In this document: positions 7,400 through 15,029 of the stretch, piece by piece
How positions within the stretch are numbered: the first letter of the stretch is position 1
How the letters are laid out: each line of letters opens with the position of its first letter
Origin: Bacteroides sp. CAG:709
Lineage (GTDB): Bacteria; Bacteroidota; Bacteroidia; Bacteroidales; UBA932
Direction of reading: 5' to 3'
DNA: 15,029 nucleotides
Assembly (NCBI GenBank): GCA_000434935.1
Contig: FR882188.1
Coordinates: 65,459-80,487, forward strand
Made by a program: the position numbers and the translations under genes
The notes under the pieces: generated by a model
The model's input: the letters and a program-made list of their open reading frames with translations, nothing else
Told to the model about the DNA's origin: nothing
Databases searched by the model: none

Positions 7400-9021
7400 T
7401 ATTTGCTAATTACGTAATGAAGAGTTTGATCGTTCTGTATATCATCGAATTCGGTGGAGAGAATTTTATATCCTTCGATATCCTCACCGATTCCGATATA
7501 TCCCATAGGGTGTCTTCCGCCTTTGAAGTAATTCATTGCCGCAAATCTGAGAGACGGGAGCATTCCTGCAGGATCGAGCACAGCTATTCCAATAGCATAT
7601 TTGCCAGGCTTCACGTCTGCCCCGACAGTTATCTTCTCTTTGATCTGATAAATTTCAGCCGGTTTCCTGTAGCTATGGGTTGCAGCATCATAATCATCCC
7701 CTGGCATCCATGTGGAAATTTTAGGAGAAGCCAATGTCGTCTTCCAGACAGCTTGTCTGGTCTGCGTGTCAATCAGAGAAATCTCCACAGGCCAATCATA
7801 GTAGAATGGAGAAGAACCGGTATTCTGCACCTTGAATGATATTTCAGCCTCTTTGCCGGGATCCACTCTGACAGGATAGCAGAAGTCCTTCAAGACAAAG
7901 TGATACCCCATGATTTTCTGGATTGCGCCGGCATTGGCAAGGAAAGCATTGTTCTTGAAATTAGCCCATGTCACGCCGCCAAGGTGATTCGTATGGAGCT
8001 CACGCACCTGATCAATAATGAGTTGACGAGTCTCCTCATTATTCACGCAATCTTCCAGACTTCTGTGGCCTTTGTTCCACAGACTGCCCCATCCCCACGT
8101 AATTTCACCGCCCATAGGCTGTGTCATCCACCTGTTCCCAAGTTTTTTAATCGCATTGAAACCTCTCTCCTGTTCCTCAGCTATAGCGAATGAATCCCAA
8201 TAGTTTCCAAACTCGTAATCCGTAAATTCATAAGCATAACGGACCATCACTTTCTTGTTCTTGAAAGCTTCCGTGAATGCATCTCCGAGGACTTTTTCAA
8301 TTCCCGGAATCCATGTCCTGCCCGCCACGTGATTAGGCTGGTAATGCGGCGGAAATACAGTAGATATATCCGGATCGTGATGCTCTCCCCATTCTCCGAT
8401 AAGTCCCATTTCCACATAAGCCACACGAGGGTCATTATCCCAGGCCTCGCCTAACTTTTTAATCAGCTTTTTCATGCGGTCAGGGAATGTCGGATCAAAA
8501 TATCCGCCTGTGCTCGGGGTATTGTTGTCATCAGAACGGACCTCACGAGGAAAATCGCTAGGCCAATGCCATCCGTTCAAATCATCCGGATTATCCGTAT
8601 AGGTGTTCTTTTCGTAACCGCCTTCATATTTTTCCATCCACACGATATACGGGCGCGGCACCACCTTGACGTTTTGCGCCTCAACACCTTCCCATCTGTG
8701 ATTACTATAGGCAATGACCTTGTCCACGCCATCAGACTCCACATTTTCCATCATGTTCCACTGCATATATTCCTTGATGATGGAGCCGTAAGGATAAGGA
8801 TATTCTGCACGTTTCTTGTCCACACCCGGTCCGAAGAATTCTCTCCAGCCTTTCATCGGATTGCGAAACGCATTGTAATACTCGTATGGCGTACAAATCA
8901 CGATGCCGTCTTTTACTGTGACGGTTTCTGTTATCTGCGCCATTTCATTATTGTTCTCCTTGCAGCCGCAAACTGCAACTGCAAGGGAAACGAATGAAAG
9001 TATCAGTTTTCCTGATTTCAT
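7399..9021 (-). CDS. DUF4832-type lipoprotein, putative TIM-barrel hydrolase, copy A
   Basis: The 540-residue lipoprotein has a signal peptide ending VCGC (Cys20) followed by K-E-N, a partial match to the surface-export signal. Residues about 45-380 look like a TIM-barrel similar to clan-A glycosidases. Segments include NPMKGWREFFGPG, VEMGLIGEWGEHHDPD (203-218) and PMGGEITWGWGSL (302-314), ending in the HLGGVTWANF strand. Glu210, Glu213 and Glu306 are conserved in the neighbouring paralogue and are candidate catalytic acids (inference). Residues about 385-515 form a beta-sandwich (VQNTGSSPFYYDW; LKPGKY-like turn; LDPAGMLPSLRFAAMNYF) matching the C-terminal domain of DUF4832/DUF4874 proteins as I recall them. 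No activity is known to me for this family. Its stop overlaps the next start by one base (TAATG), so the two paralogues are probably translationally coupled. Confidence 0.8.
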   Translation of the reverse strand: MKSGKLILSFVSLAVAVCGCKENNNEMAQITETVTVKDGIVICTPYEYYNAFRNPMKGWREFFGPGVDKKRAEYPYPYGSIIKEYMQWNMMENVESDGVDKVIAYSNHRWEGVEAQNVKVVPRPYIVWMEKYEGGYEKNTYTDNPDDLNGWHWPSDFPREVRSDDNNTPSTGGYFDPTFPDRMKKLIKKLGEAWDNDPRVAYVEMGLIGEWGEHHDPDISTVFPPHYQPNHVAGRTWIPGIEKVLGDAFTEAFKNKKVMVRYAYEFTDYEFGNYWDSFAIAEEQERGFNAIKKLGNRWMTQPMGGEITWGWGSLWNKGHRSLEDCVNNEETRQLIIDQVRELHTNHLGGVTWANFKNNAFLANAGAIQKIMGYHFVLKDFCYPVRVDPGKEAEISFKVQNTGSSPFYYDWPVEISLIDTQTRQAVWKTTLASPKISTWMPGDDYDAATHSYRKPAEIYQIKEKITVGADVKPGKYAIGIAVLDPAGMLPSLRFAAMNYFKGGRHPMGYIGIGEDIEGYKILSTEFDDIQNDQTLHYVISK

Positions 9022-9056
9022 ACAATATCGGTTTTGTCTATAAAGTTAACAATAAT

Positions 9057-10502
9057 CTAATATCCGGGATTCTGGTCCGCATCACTCATCGCATCATTAT
9101 TGTCGATTGCCTGCTGAGGAATAGGATAAAGATTATGGGTATCCTTCAACACGACACCATAAGCCTTTCCTACCTGCTCTGCCAATTTGCCGAATCTGAC
9201 AAGGTCGAATCTGCGATGATGCTCACAGCACAGCTCGTGGAGCCTCTCCTCCAGAATGACATCTGCAAACTGCTCCTTGGTAAGTCCGTCAGCTGCAGTA
9301 ATTTCCTTGATTCCGGCACGACGGCGCACGATATTCAGACACTCGTATTTGTCATTGGAATTGTCCCCAAGATTATTGAGAGCTTCAGACTTCATGAGAA
9401 GTACGTCAGGATAACGCATCATGATATAGTTCAAATCATCATCTTCGATTTCATTGCCATAGTTAGGGTCGCGGTATTTCATGATACATGGAGGAGTCTG
9501 CTTGATTCCCTTGTATTCAGTAGCAAAGAATGCGGTACGGCGCTTGTCACTGCTGTCATAGCTGTCATACAAGTACTGTGTAGGTCCGAATCCTCCCCAT
9601 CCGAAAGCTCCGGCGGTAGGTCCGCCACCTCCACGAGGTCCCCAATAGCTGGACTGGATACTACCTTCAAGTCCCCATTTCCCGGAATGGCTGAACTGCA
9701 CCTCGAAAATGTTCTCCACCTCCTGATTTTTGTTTGCAGGATCGAAGATTTCCGCATAACTGCCATAAAGACTGTATTTGCCGATAACCTTATTGAGTGC
9801 ATCAAGAGCTTCCTGCGACTTGCCCCACTGGAGATAAAATCTTCCAAGCAGAGCATATGCGGCATATTTGGTCGCACGTCCTTTATCTGCCTGTGCATCC
9901 CATTTCTCAGGCAAAGCCTCTGCAGCTTCCGCCATATCATTGACAATCAGTTCGTAAACCTTGTCCGCAGTCTCGCGAGGCTTATGAATCTGGCTCTTGT
10001 CAACAGATGCCGAAGTCCACATCGGGACGCCGCCATAGGACGCCACCAGGTCGAAGTAGAAAATAGACCTCAGGAATTTCGCCTGGGCTATCATCATCTT
10101 TCTGTCATTGCCGCTGACAGGAGCAGTCTCCGGCATATCAATGATGGTATTGCATCTCTTGATTCCATCATAACTCCAGATGTAGTGACACCTGAGAAAT
10201 TCGTGTGAAGCATTGAAAGTATAGTTCATAAGCTCCGTGTATGCCGCCCAGCTCAGGTCGAAAGGCTGGACCTCGTCAGTTCCGAATTCATTGAGAGTAA
10301 TGGTGTATTTGTCGACGAACACCAATTGGAGCATCGCGTATGAACTCGTCAGCGCCTTGTTCCAGTCGGTCGCTGTCGTGAACGAGTTCTCCGGCGTAAG
10401 TGAGCTCTTGGAGACTTCTGTGAGGAAGCTTTCGCATGATGTAAAAATCAATGCACCTGCACAGCAGATTGTTGCTAATATCTTTTTCATATCGTAATTC
10501 AT
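9057..10502 (-). CDS. susD: SusD/RagB-family surface lipoprotein
   Basis: This is the ligand-binding partner of SusC on the outer-membrane surface. Residues 5-23 form a lipoprotein signal (MKKILATICC onward, lipobox FTSC). The ATG at 10488-10490 is therefore as good a start as the first ATG at 10500-10502; neither has a Shine-Dalgarno sequence, and I keep the longer form. SusD hallmarks are the TPR-like core (AKFLRSIFYFDLVASYGGVP at 141-160; the RATKYAAYALLGRFYL block from about 209) and the C-terminal LEERLHELCCEHHRRFDLVR (417-436). It ends with NLYPIPQQAI and QNPGY. The 481-residue length is typical. An unusually glycine-rich stretch (about 287-306, GPRGGGGPTAGAFGWGGFGP) may be a flexible surface loop. 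The gene follows susC by 9 nt and precedes the first DUF4832-type gene by 35 nt. Confidence 0.95.
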   Translation of the reverse strand: MNYDMKKILATICCAGALIFTSCESFLTEVSKSSLTPENSFTTATDWNKALTSSYAMLQLVFVDKYTITLNEFGTDEVQPFDLSWAAYTELMNYTFNASHEFLRCHYIWSYDGIKRCNTIIDMPETAPVSGNDRKMMIAQAKFLRSIFYFDLVASYGGVPMWTSASVDKSQIHKPRETADKVYELIVNDMAEAAEALPEKWDAQADKGRATKYAAYALLGRFYLQWGKSQEALDALNKVIGKYSLYGSYAEIFDPANKNQEVENIFEVQFSHSGKWGLEGSIQSSYWGPRGGGGPTAGAFGWGGFGPTQYLYDSYDSSDKRRTAFFATEYKGIKQTPPCIMKYRDPNYGNEIEDDDLNYIMMRYPDVLLMKSEALNNLGDNSNDKYECLNIVRRRAGIKEITAADGLTKEQFADVILEERLHELCCEHHRRFDLVRFGKLAEQVGKAYGVVLKDTHNLYPIPQQAIDNNDAMSDADQNPGY

Positions 10503-10511
10503 GTTATGGGT

Positions 10512-13460
10512 TTAGAATGACAATGTCAGGCCACCGATAAATGCGCGGGCACCAGGGTAGGTATTGGTGGTATCCCATGCTTCCACATCATATCCGGTAA
10601 AGGCTGTAAACGTGTAAAGATTCTGAACCGACGCGTAAAGTCTGAGACTTGATGCCCCGAAGGCTCTGGTTATTCTTGAAGGAAGGGTATAGCCAAGTTC
10701 TACATTCTTGATACGCAAATAGTTGCCTTTCTGGAAATTAGCATCAGTACCATCGCCATTTGCATAAGGACTTCCGATACGAGGTGCAGGATATTTGTTG
10801 CTTGGCCTGTCTACAGTCCAATAATTGTTATAATAATCCACACCCATGTTGCCCCAAGTATTGTAAGAATTCTGGTACCTGAGCAGGGAGTTGTTGATCT
10901 TGTGACCGCCGGCATAATTGACGAATACCGTAAGGTCAAAGCCCACGAATGAGAAGGTGTTGGACATACCGCCATACCAGGTAGGAGTGCTCTGGCCACA
11001 GAACACGCGGTCGTCACCATTGATTACGCCATATCCGTCTTCACCTTTCTTCTGCTGGTCCAGCACTTTCCTGTCACCAGGCTGACAACCATATTGTGCG
11101 GCTTCAGCCGCCTCATTCATCTGCCAGATGCCGTCAGATTTAAGCGTATAATACTCGTTCAATGAATGTCCGACAAAGATATATTTGCCGACATCCTGCT
11201 TACCGTCATAAAGTTCGACCACATTGTTGTGGTTATATGTAAAGTTGAAAGAAGTCGTCCACTGGAATTTCTCATGGTTGATGTTCACCGTATTCAATGA
11301 GAATTCCACACCCTTGTTGTCAAGTTTTCCGATATTGGTCAATGATGATATATATCCTGACTCATATGGAAGAGGAACTGTCCAGAGCAGGTCGCTTGTT
11401 CTCTTGTAATATCCCTCAACGGTACCTGAAAGGCGTCCCTTGAAGAATCCGAAATCAAGGCCGGCATCGAATGAATTGGCTTTTTCCCATGTAAGATTAG
11501 GGTTTGAAATGGAGCTATAGACAGCACCTGTAGCTTTTTCTCCGTCAAACACATAATCATTGAAATATCCGCCTTCGCTTACAAGAGCAGCGAACATGTA
11601 GTCACCGATATTCTGGTTTCCGAGACGTCCGACGCTGAGACGGAGCTTGAGGTTATTCACATTTCTGGCATTCTTCAAGAATTTCTCTTCGGAAATTCTC
11701 CATGCAAAAGCAGCTGAAGGGAAAAATCCCCACTGGTGACCCGGCGCAAAACGGGATGAACCGTCTCCTCTCATCGTTACGGTAGCCAGATATCTTTCAT
11801 TGAAATTATATGTAAGACGTCCGAAGAACGATACGAGAGTTGACGCCGAAGCCCATGAAGAGTTCGGGCCATGGTTCTTGGCCGCATTCAGGTTGTTATA
11901 TCTGGTGATGGCATTGAGGTCCTTGGATACGGCGGTAGCGTCTTCATATGCACTTCTGGACGCAGAAAAACCGCCCATCACTGAGAATTTATGCTTGTCT
12001 GCCTCCAACTTGTAAGTGACGGTATTTTCAGTCTGCATGTAATTCGTAAGATTTGCCATCACGGAAGCATATCCATCTTTCGCATAATGCTGTCCCATAC
12101 GTCCGTCCTCATATTGATTGACGCGGAAAGTGGTGTAATTCACGGCGTTCTCCGTCCTGAGTACAAGATTCTCAATCGGCTCAGCTTCAAGATATACGGA
12201 TCCGATGGCCATCAGTTTCTTGGTTTTCTTGTCGAGAAGGTCGACCATTGCCACAGGATTCGCCTTGGTATTCAGGAATCCGTCGAAATAATTGCCGTCA
12301 GACGCATAGATCGGAGCAGTCGGCTGCGATGAAATCGCACTGAACATGGTACCATATCCGGAATCATGGTCTTCGTTTATGTTTCGGAGATTGGAATAGA
12401 CAATATTGAATCTGGCGCCGGAACGAAGCCACGGCTTGATGTACGAATCGACATTGTACCTGATAGTGAGCTTGTCGAAGGAAGAGTTCTTGACAATACC
12501 CTTCTGATCGTACCAATCCACACTGAGGAAATGAGAGATCTTGTCGGAACCGCCGGAAACAGAAAGATTATAGTTCTGGAAACTGCCGGTCTGAGTTACG
12601 GCATCCTGCCAATCTGTGCTTTCACCACGGCTCAGGAGCAAGAGCTCTTCGGTGGTCCATGTATAGCTCTGACCTGATTTGTTCACCAAATCATAATATT
12701 GCTGGGCATTCATCATGTCCTGCTTGTTCAGCATCTTCTGAGCACCCGCCATCGCGCTGAACGTAATTCGTCCTTTGCCGCTTTCACCGCGTTTTGTAGT
12801 GATCAGGACAACTCCGTTGGATCCGCGGGAGCCATAAATTGAAGCAGAAGAAGCATCCTTCAAGATTTCAATGGATTCAACATCTGCCGTCGATATATCC
12901 TGAAGACCGGATACCGGCATTCCGTCCACAATATACAAGGGTTCAGTACCGGCATTGACCGAACCCGCACCGCGAATCACGATAGCCGCATCCGCTCCAG
13001 GCTTCAGATTGCCCGACGTTACCTGCACGCCGGCAGCCACACCTTGAAGCGCACTGGAAGCCATACCTATCTTGCTGTTTTTCAGCTCTTGAGGCTTCAC
13101 TGACGAAACCGCACCGGTAAGATCGCTCTTCTTGGCGCTTCCGTATCCGATTGCCACGGCTTCGTCCATCCAATAAGAATCAGCGCTCATCACTATATCC
13201 AGATGATTGCCCTTTACCACAGCTTCCTTTTCAATCATTCCGAGGAATGAGAATACAAGTGTCGCCCCTTTCTTGACATCAATGGAATAGGTGCCATCTG
13301 TGCCGGATGTCGTTCCGGCTGTAGTGCCTTTTATGGTGACAGCGACTCCCGCAAGCGGCTCAGATGTTTCAGTCTTGACAGAGCCTGTCACTTTGATTGC
13401 TTGTGCCATCATGCCGATACTTGCCAAAAGCATGAGTGCCATTGCTATTATCCGTTTCAT
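10512..13460 (-). CDS. susC: SusC/RagA-family TonB-dependent outer-membrane transporter
   Basis: The 982-residue protein imports bound ligand across the outer membrane using TonB energy, with SusD as its lid. The signal peptide ends near residue 21 (MMAQA). Residues about 22-92 form a carboxypeptidase-regulatory-like domain (GSVKTETSEPLAGVAVTIKG). The plug domain spans about 105-225 and carries the SusC signatures LYIVDGMPV (175-183) and ILKDASSASIYGSRGSNG (199-216). The rest is the beta-barrel, ending in an aromatic residue (GGLTLSF) as expected for an outer-membrane barrel. The length is normal for the family. The gene starts 65 nt after the preceding lipoprotein gene, and I see no clear Bacteroides-type promoter there (no TAnnTTTG box), although the gap is long enough for one. 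susD follows after 9 nt. The ligand cannot be read from the sequence; the neighbouring ribokinase and nucleoside hydrolase suggest a ribose-containing compound. Confidence 0.96.
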   Translation of the reverse strand: MKRIIAMALMLLASIGMMAQAIKVTGSVKTETSEPLAGVAVTIKGTTAGTTSGTDGTYSIDVKKGATLVFSFLGMIEKEAVVKGNHLDIVMSADSYWMDEAVAIGYGSAKKSDLTGAVSSVKPQELKNSKIGMASSALQGVAAGVQVTSGNLKPGADAAIVIRGAGSVNAGTEPLYIVDGMPVSGLQDISTADVESIEILKDASSASIYGSRGSNGVVLITTKRGESGKGRITFSAMAGAQKMLNKQDMMNAQQYYDLVNKSGQSYTWTTEELLLLSRGESTDWQDAVTQTGSFQNYNLSVSGGSDKISHFLSVDWYDQKGIVKNSSFDKLTIRYNVDSYIKPWLRSGARFNIVYSNLRNINEDHDSGYGTMFSAISSQPTAPIYASDGNYFDGFLNTKANPVAMVDLLDKKTKKLMAIGSVYLEAEPIENLVLRTENAVNYTTFRVNQYEDGRMGQHYAKDGYASVMANLTNYMQTENTVTYKLEADKHKFSVMGGFSASRSAYEDATAVSKDLNAITRYNNLNAAKNHGPNSSWASASTLVSFFGRLTYNFNERYLATVTMRGDGSSRFAPGHQWGFFPSAAFAWRISEEKFLKNARNVNNLKLRLSVGRLGNQNIGDYMFAALVSEGGYFNDYVFDGEKATGAVYSSISNPNLTWEKANSFDAGLDFGFFKGRLSGTVEGYYKRTSDLLWTVPLPYESGYISSLTNIGKLDNKGVEFSLNTVNINHEKFQWTTSFNFTYNHNNVVELYDGKQDVGKYIFVGHSLNEYYTLKSDGIWQMNEAAEAAQYGCQPGDRKVLDQQKKGEDGYGVINGDDRVFCGQSTPTWYGGMSNTFSFVGFDLTVFVNYAGGHKINNSLLRYQNSYNTWGNMGVDYYNNYWTVDRPSNKYPAPRIGSPYANGDGTDANFQKGNYLRIKNVELGYTLPSRITRAFGASSLRLYASVQNLYTFTAFTGYDVEAWDTTNTYPGARAFIGGLTLSF

Positions 13461-13525
13461 TTGTCTCTTTGTTTTTCTGGTTGATGAATTTAGTAATCCT
13501 TACCAACTTATTTTTTAACGCTTAC

Positions 13526-14680
13526 CTAGAATTGGCGGACAGCCAAAGTACCGATAGCCCATTCTACACGGTTACAGCCATTGTATACAATATTGGTAGC
13601 TTCATAGAAGTTGACATAATACATTGCCCACACCCAGCCGCCGCTGTAGTCATACTCGGTAGAAGTCCAATAGTTGTTGGCAGGAACTGAAAAACCGGCC
13701 CCGGCAACAGATGCCTTGACTTTGAACAATTCGATAAGTTCTTTTAGAGAAGGAAGGAACCAATCATTGTAAGTTACTCCATTCTGTTCTACAGATAATT
13801 CATCGCACAAATCAGCCGGAGTACTGTGCGTATAGGTATATGACAACTTCGCCTCAGCCTCCTTGGCTACGATTGTTGCCGTATTCTTTTTACCTTCATA
13901 AATTTCCGGGCTTGATCCGGCTGCAAAGTTGTTTGGAATTGACGGGCCCCAGTTCATGGCGGCATCGCCTATTGCCGCAGTATGGACAGCTAATCCGTGA
14001 ACACCGCCATCCGTAGTGTAGAATACTATGCCACCGGCAGTCTTCGCAAACAAATCCACACCGATCTTGATGGTTCCCAACGCGCCGACCCGTTTGCCTC
14101 TTACCACGGTAAGCGAGTTCTCGCCATAACTGTTTGCAGGAATGGTGAATGTCAGAGTATTGTCAGCCACCGTTCCTTTGGCGGAAAGTTTCACACCTGC
14201 AGGGTAGGAAGAAGACTCCATTCTGATTTCATCTCCTTCCGCCAATCCCTTAGCCTTGATAGTGACAGATTGCCCTGGTTTAACCACTGCCGCAGGAAGT
14301 TCAATATTCTGAAGATTAACAATATACGCCACGTAGAGTTTTTCCGGAAGGGTCGTTGTAAGTCCGTTTCTGGTGACAGCCACGCTGTAGTTTCCGCATG
14401 CTTCCTGCGGGACTCTGATCGTCACGGAATAATTATCCGCTTTCACCGCCTCGGATGTGAAATCTTTCTCACCATCCAGCGATTTACATGTAAAGATGTC
14501 CTCTGGAGAGAAGCCTCGTCCCTCGATCATAACGTCGGTTCCCGGGATTGAATTGCTTTCTGAAGGCATGACAACATATTTCAGAATCGGTGCCACCGGT
14601 ACCGGTTCCGGAGAGTCTTCCTTGCATCCTGTCGCTGCAGCTACAATAAGCAACAATACAGCAAAATGTTTGATTTTCAT
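13526..14680 (-). CDS. Surface lipoprotein with IPT/TIG-like domains and C-terminal DUF1566-like domain
   Basis: The 384-residue protein starts with a lipoprotein signal peptide ending in AATGC (lipidated Cys19). It is followed by K-E-D, which fits the K-(D/E)2 surface-export signal of Bacteroidota lipoproteins, so it is probably displayed outside the outer membrane. Residues about 30-118 and 120-208 look like two immunoglobulin-like IPT/TIG or related repeats (GTDVMIEGRGF; GQSVTIKAKGL). Residues about 215-384 resemble DUF1566: GGIVFYTTDGG, then DWFLPSLKEL at 306-315, YWTSTE at 337-342, and a terminal LAVRQF. DUF1566-like domains are thought to adopt a C-type-lectin-like fold. By position in a PUL it is a candidate surface glycan-binding protein, but it lies upstream of susC instead of downstream of susD. 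No catalytic residues were recognised. The stop is TAG at 13526-13528. Domain calls are by eye; the lipoprotein call is firm. Confidence 0.78.
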   Translation of the reverse strand: MKIKHFAVLLLIVAAATGCKEDSPEPVPVAPILKYVVMPSESNSIPGTDVMIEGRGFSPEDIFTCKSLDGEKDFTSEAVKADNYSVTIRVPQEACGNYSVAVTRNGLTTTLPEKLYVAYIVNLQNIELPAAVVKPGQSVTIKAKGLAEGDEIRMESSSYPAGVKLSAKGTVADNTLTFTIPANSYGENSLTVVRGKRVGALGTIKIGVDLFAKTAGGIVFYTTDGGVHGLAVHTAAIGDAAMNWGPSIPNNFAAGSSPEIYEGKKNTATIVAKEAEAKLSYTYTHSTPADLCDELSVEQNGVTYNDWFLPSLKELIELFKVKASVAGAGFSVPANNYWTSTEYDYSGGWVWAMYYVNFYEATNIVYNGCNRVEWAIGTLAVRQF

Positions 14681-14694
14681 GGTATTGGGTGTTA

Positions 14695-15029
14695 TTATTT
14701 TTGTCGGTTCAATATAAGGACACTGTCCGTTTCTTCCCGCGTCGGAATAGAATCTTGGGCTCCTTGTTTCTGGACGGAAAGAGATGATGCCGCAGTGGCG
14801 AATATTGCTGCCTCCTGCAGGGATTTTCCCTCAGACAGCGCCACGCTCAAAGCACCGCAAAAAGTATCGCCTGCAGCAGTGGTATCCACAGCCTCGACCC
14901 TACGTGCAGGAATGAGTTCAGCAGCATTGTCATAAACAATCGAGCCTTTGGCTCCTAATGTGATTATCACATTCCCGACCCCTTCCGATTTGAACTTACG
15001 TGCCGCTTCAATAGCGGACTCTTTCCCTA
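14695..15029 (-). CDS. rbsK: Ribokinase (PfkB family), C-terminal part only
   Basis: This is the last 110 codons of a ribokinase whose 5' part lies beyond the right edge of the window. The reading frame is open to the edge, so the GTG at 14968-14970 (the V of VIITLGAKGS) is an internal codon and not the start. Ribokinase makes ribose 5-phosphate from ribose and ATP in the cytoplasm. The visible part holds the VIITLGAKG strand, then the PfkB signature VDTTAAGDTFCGAL, whose GD aspartate (codon 14866-14868) is the catalytic base and whose AAG turn forms the anion hole. It ends with an AASSLSVQKQGAQDSIPT segment matching the family's conserved SVTRxGAQxSIP region, which favours ribokinase over other PfkB sugar kinases. 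It is first in the visible gene string, 14 nt before the next lipoprotein gene. With the nucleoside hydrolase and sugar permease downstream it points to ribose as an end product. Substrate specificity cannot be proved from this fragment. Confidence 0.88.
   Translation of the reverse strand, partial: GKESAIEAARKFKSEGVGNVIITLGAKGSIVYDNAAELIPARRVEAVDTTAAGDTFCGALSVALSEGKSLQEAAIFATAASSLSVQKQGAQDSIPTREETDSVLILNRQK

Noticed and set aside
8994..10208. 404-codon open frame on the plus strand
   Set aside because: It lies antisense to susD and the start of the downstream lipoprotein gene, has no recognisable domain, and the minus-strand protein is an unambiguous SusD.
13461..13525. susC promoter in the 65-nt gap
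   Set aside because: No TAnnTTTG with a properly spaced TTTG box could be found; transcription may simply read through from upstream.
14695..14970. Small separate 91-codon gene starting at the GTG at 14970
   Set aside because: The frame stays open to the window edge and the upstream codons continue the ribokinase sequence, so this is the 3' part of a larger gene.

Overview
The window looks like a piece of a Bacteroidales (Bacteroidota) chromosome carrying most of one polysaccharide/nucleoside utilisation locus (PUL). The evidence is a SusC/SusD pair with the classic signature blocks, a large share of genes with lipoprotein signal peptides, weak or absent Shine-Dalgarno sequences, and glycoside hydrolase families GH97 and GH109. 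All ten recognisable genes lie on the minus strand, so transcription runs from the right edge to the left.

Layout in transcription order: the C-terminal third of a ribokinase (14695-15029, cut by the window edge); a lipoprotein with IPT/TIG-like domains and a C-terminal DUF1566-like domain (13526-14680); a SusC-type TonB-dependent transporter (10512-13460); its SusD partner (9057-10502); two tandem paralogous lipoproteins of DUF4832 type (7399-9021 and 5762-7399); an inosine-uridine-type nucleoside hydrolase lipoprotein (4758-5765); a GH97 glycosidase (2810-4756); a ten-helix sugar permease of the GRP/DMT type (1785-2798); and a GH109-type, Gfo/Idh/MocA-fold lipoprotein glycosidase (318-1715). 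Intergenic gaps are short (1-nt overlap, 4-nt overlap, 1 nt, 9 nt, 11 nt, 14 nt, 35 nt). The two largest are 65 nt before susC and 69 nt before the GH109 gene. Positions 1-317 hold no convincing gene but carry several inverted and direct repeats, one of which may end the operon.

How the genes may work together (inference): SusD and the IPT/DUF1566 lipoprotein would capture a ligand at the surface and SusC would import it. The two DUF4832-type proteins, GH97 and GH109 would trim glycosidic parts outside the cytoplasm. The nucleoside hydrolase would free ribose from nucleoside-like units, the permease would carry the sugar across the inner membrane, and ribokinase would phosphorylate it. Ribokinase + SusC/D + nucleoside hydrolase + GRP-type permease is the core content of the ribose utilisation system (rus) described in Bacteroides thetaiotaomicron. 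Here that core is extended with GH97, GH109 and two uncharacterised putative hydrolases, which suggests a ribose- or nucleoside-containing glycoconjugate as substrate. The promoter and any regulator are probably beyond the right edge. No tRNA, rRNA, CRISPR array, transposase or integrase was seen.
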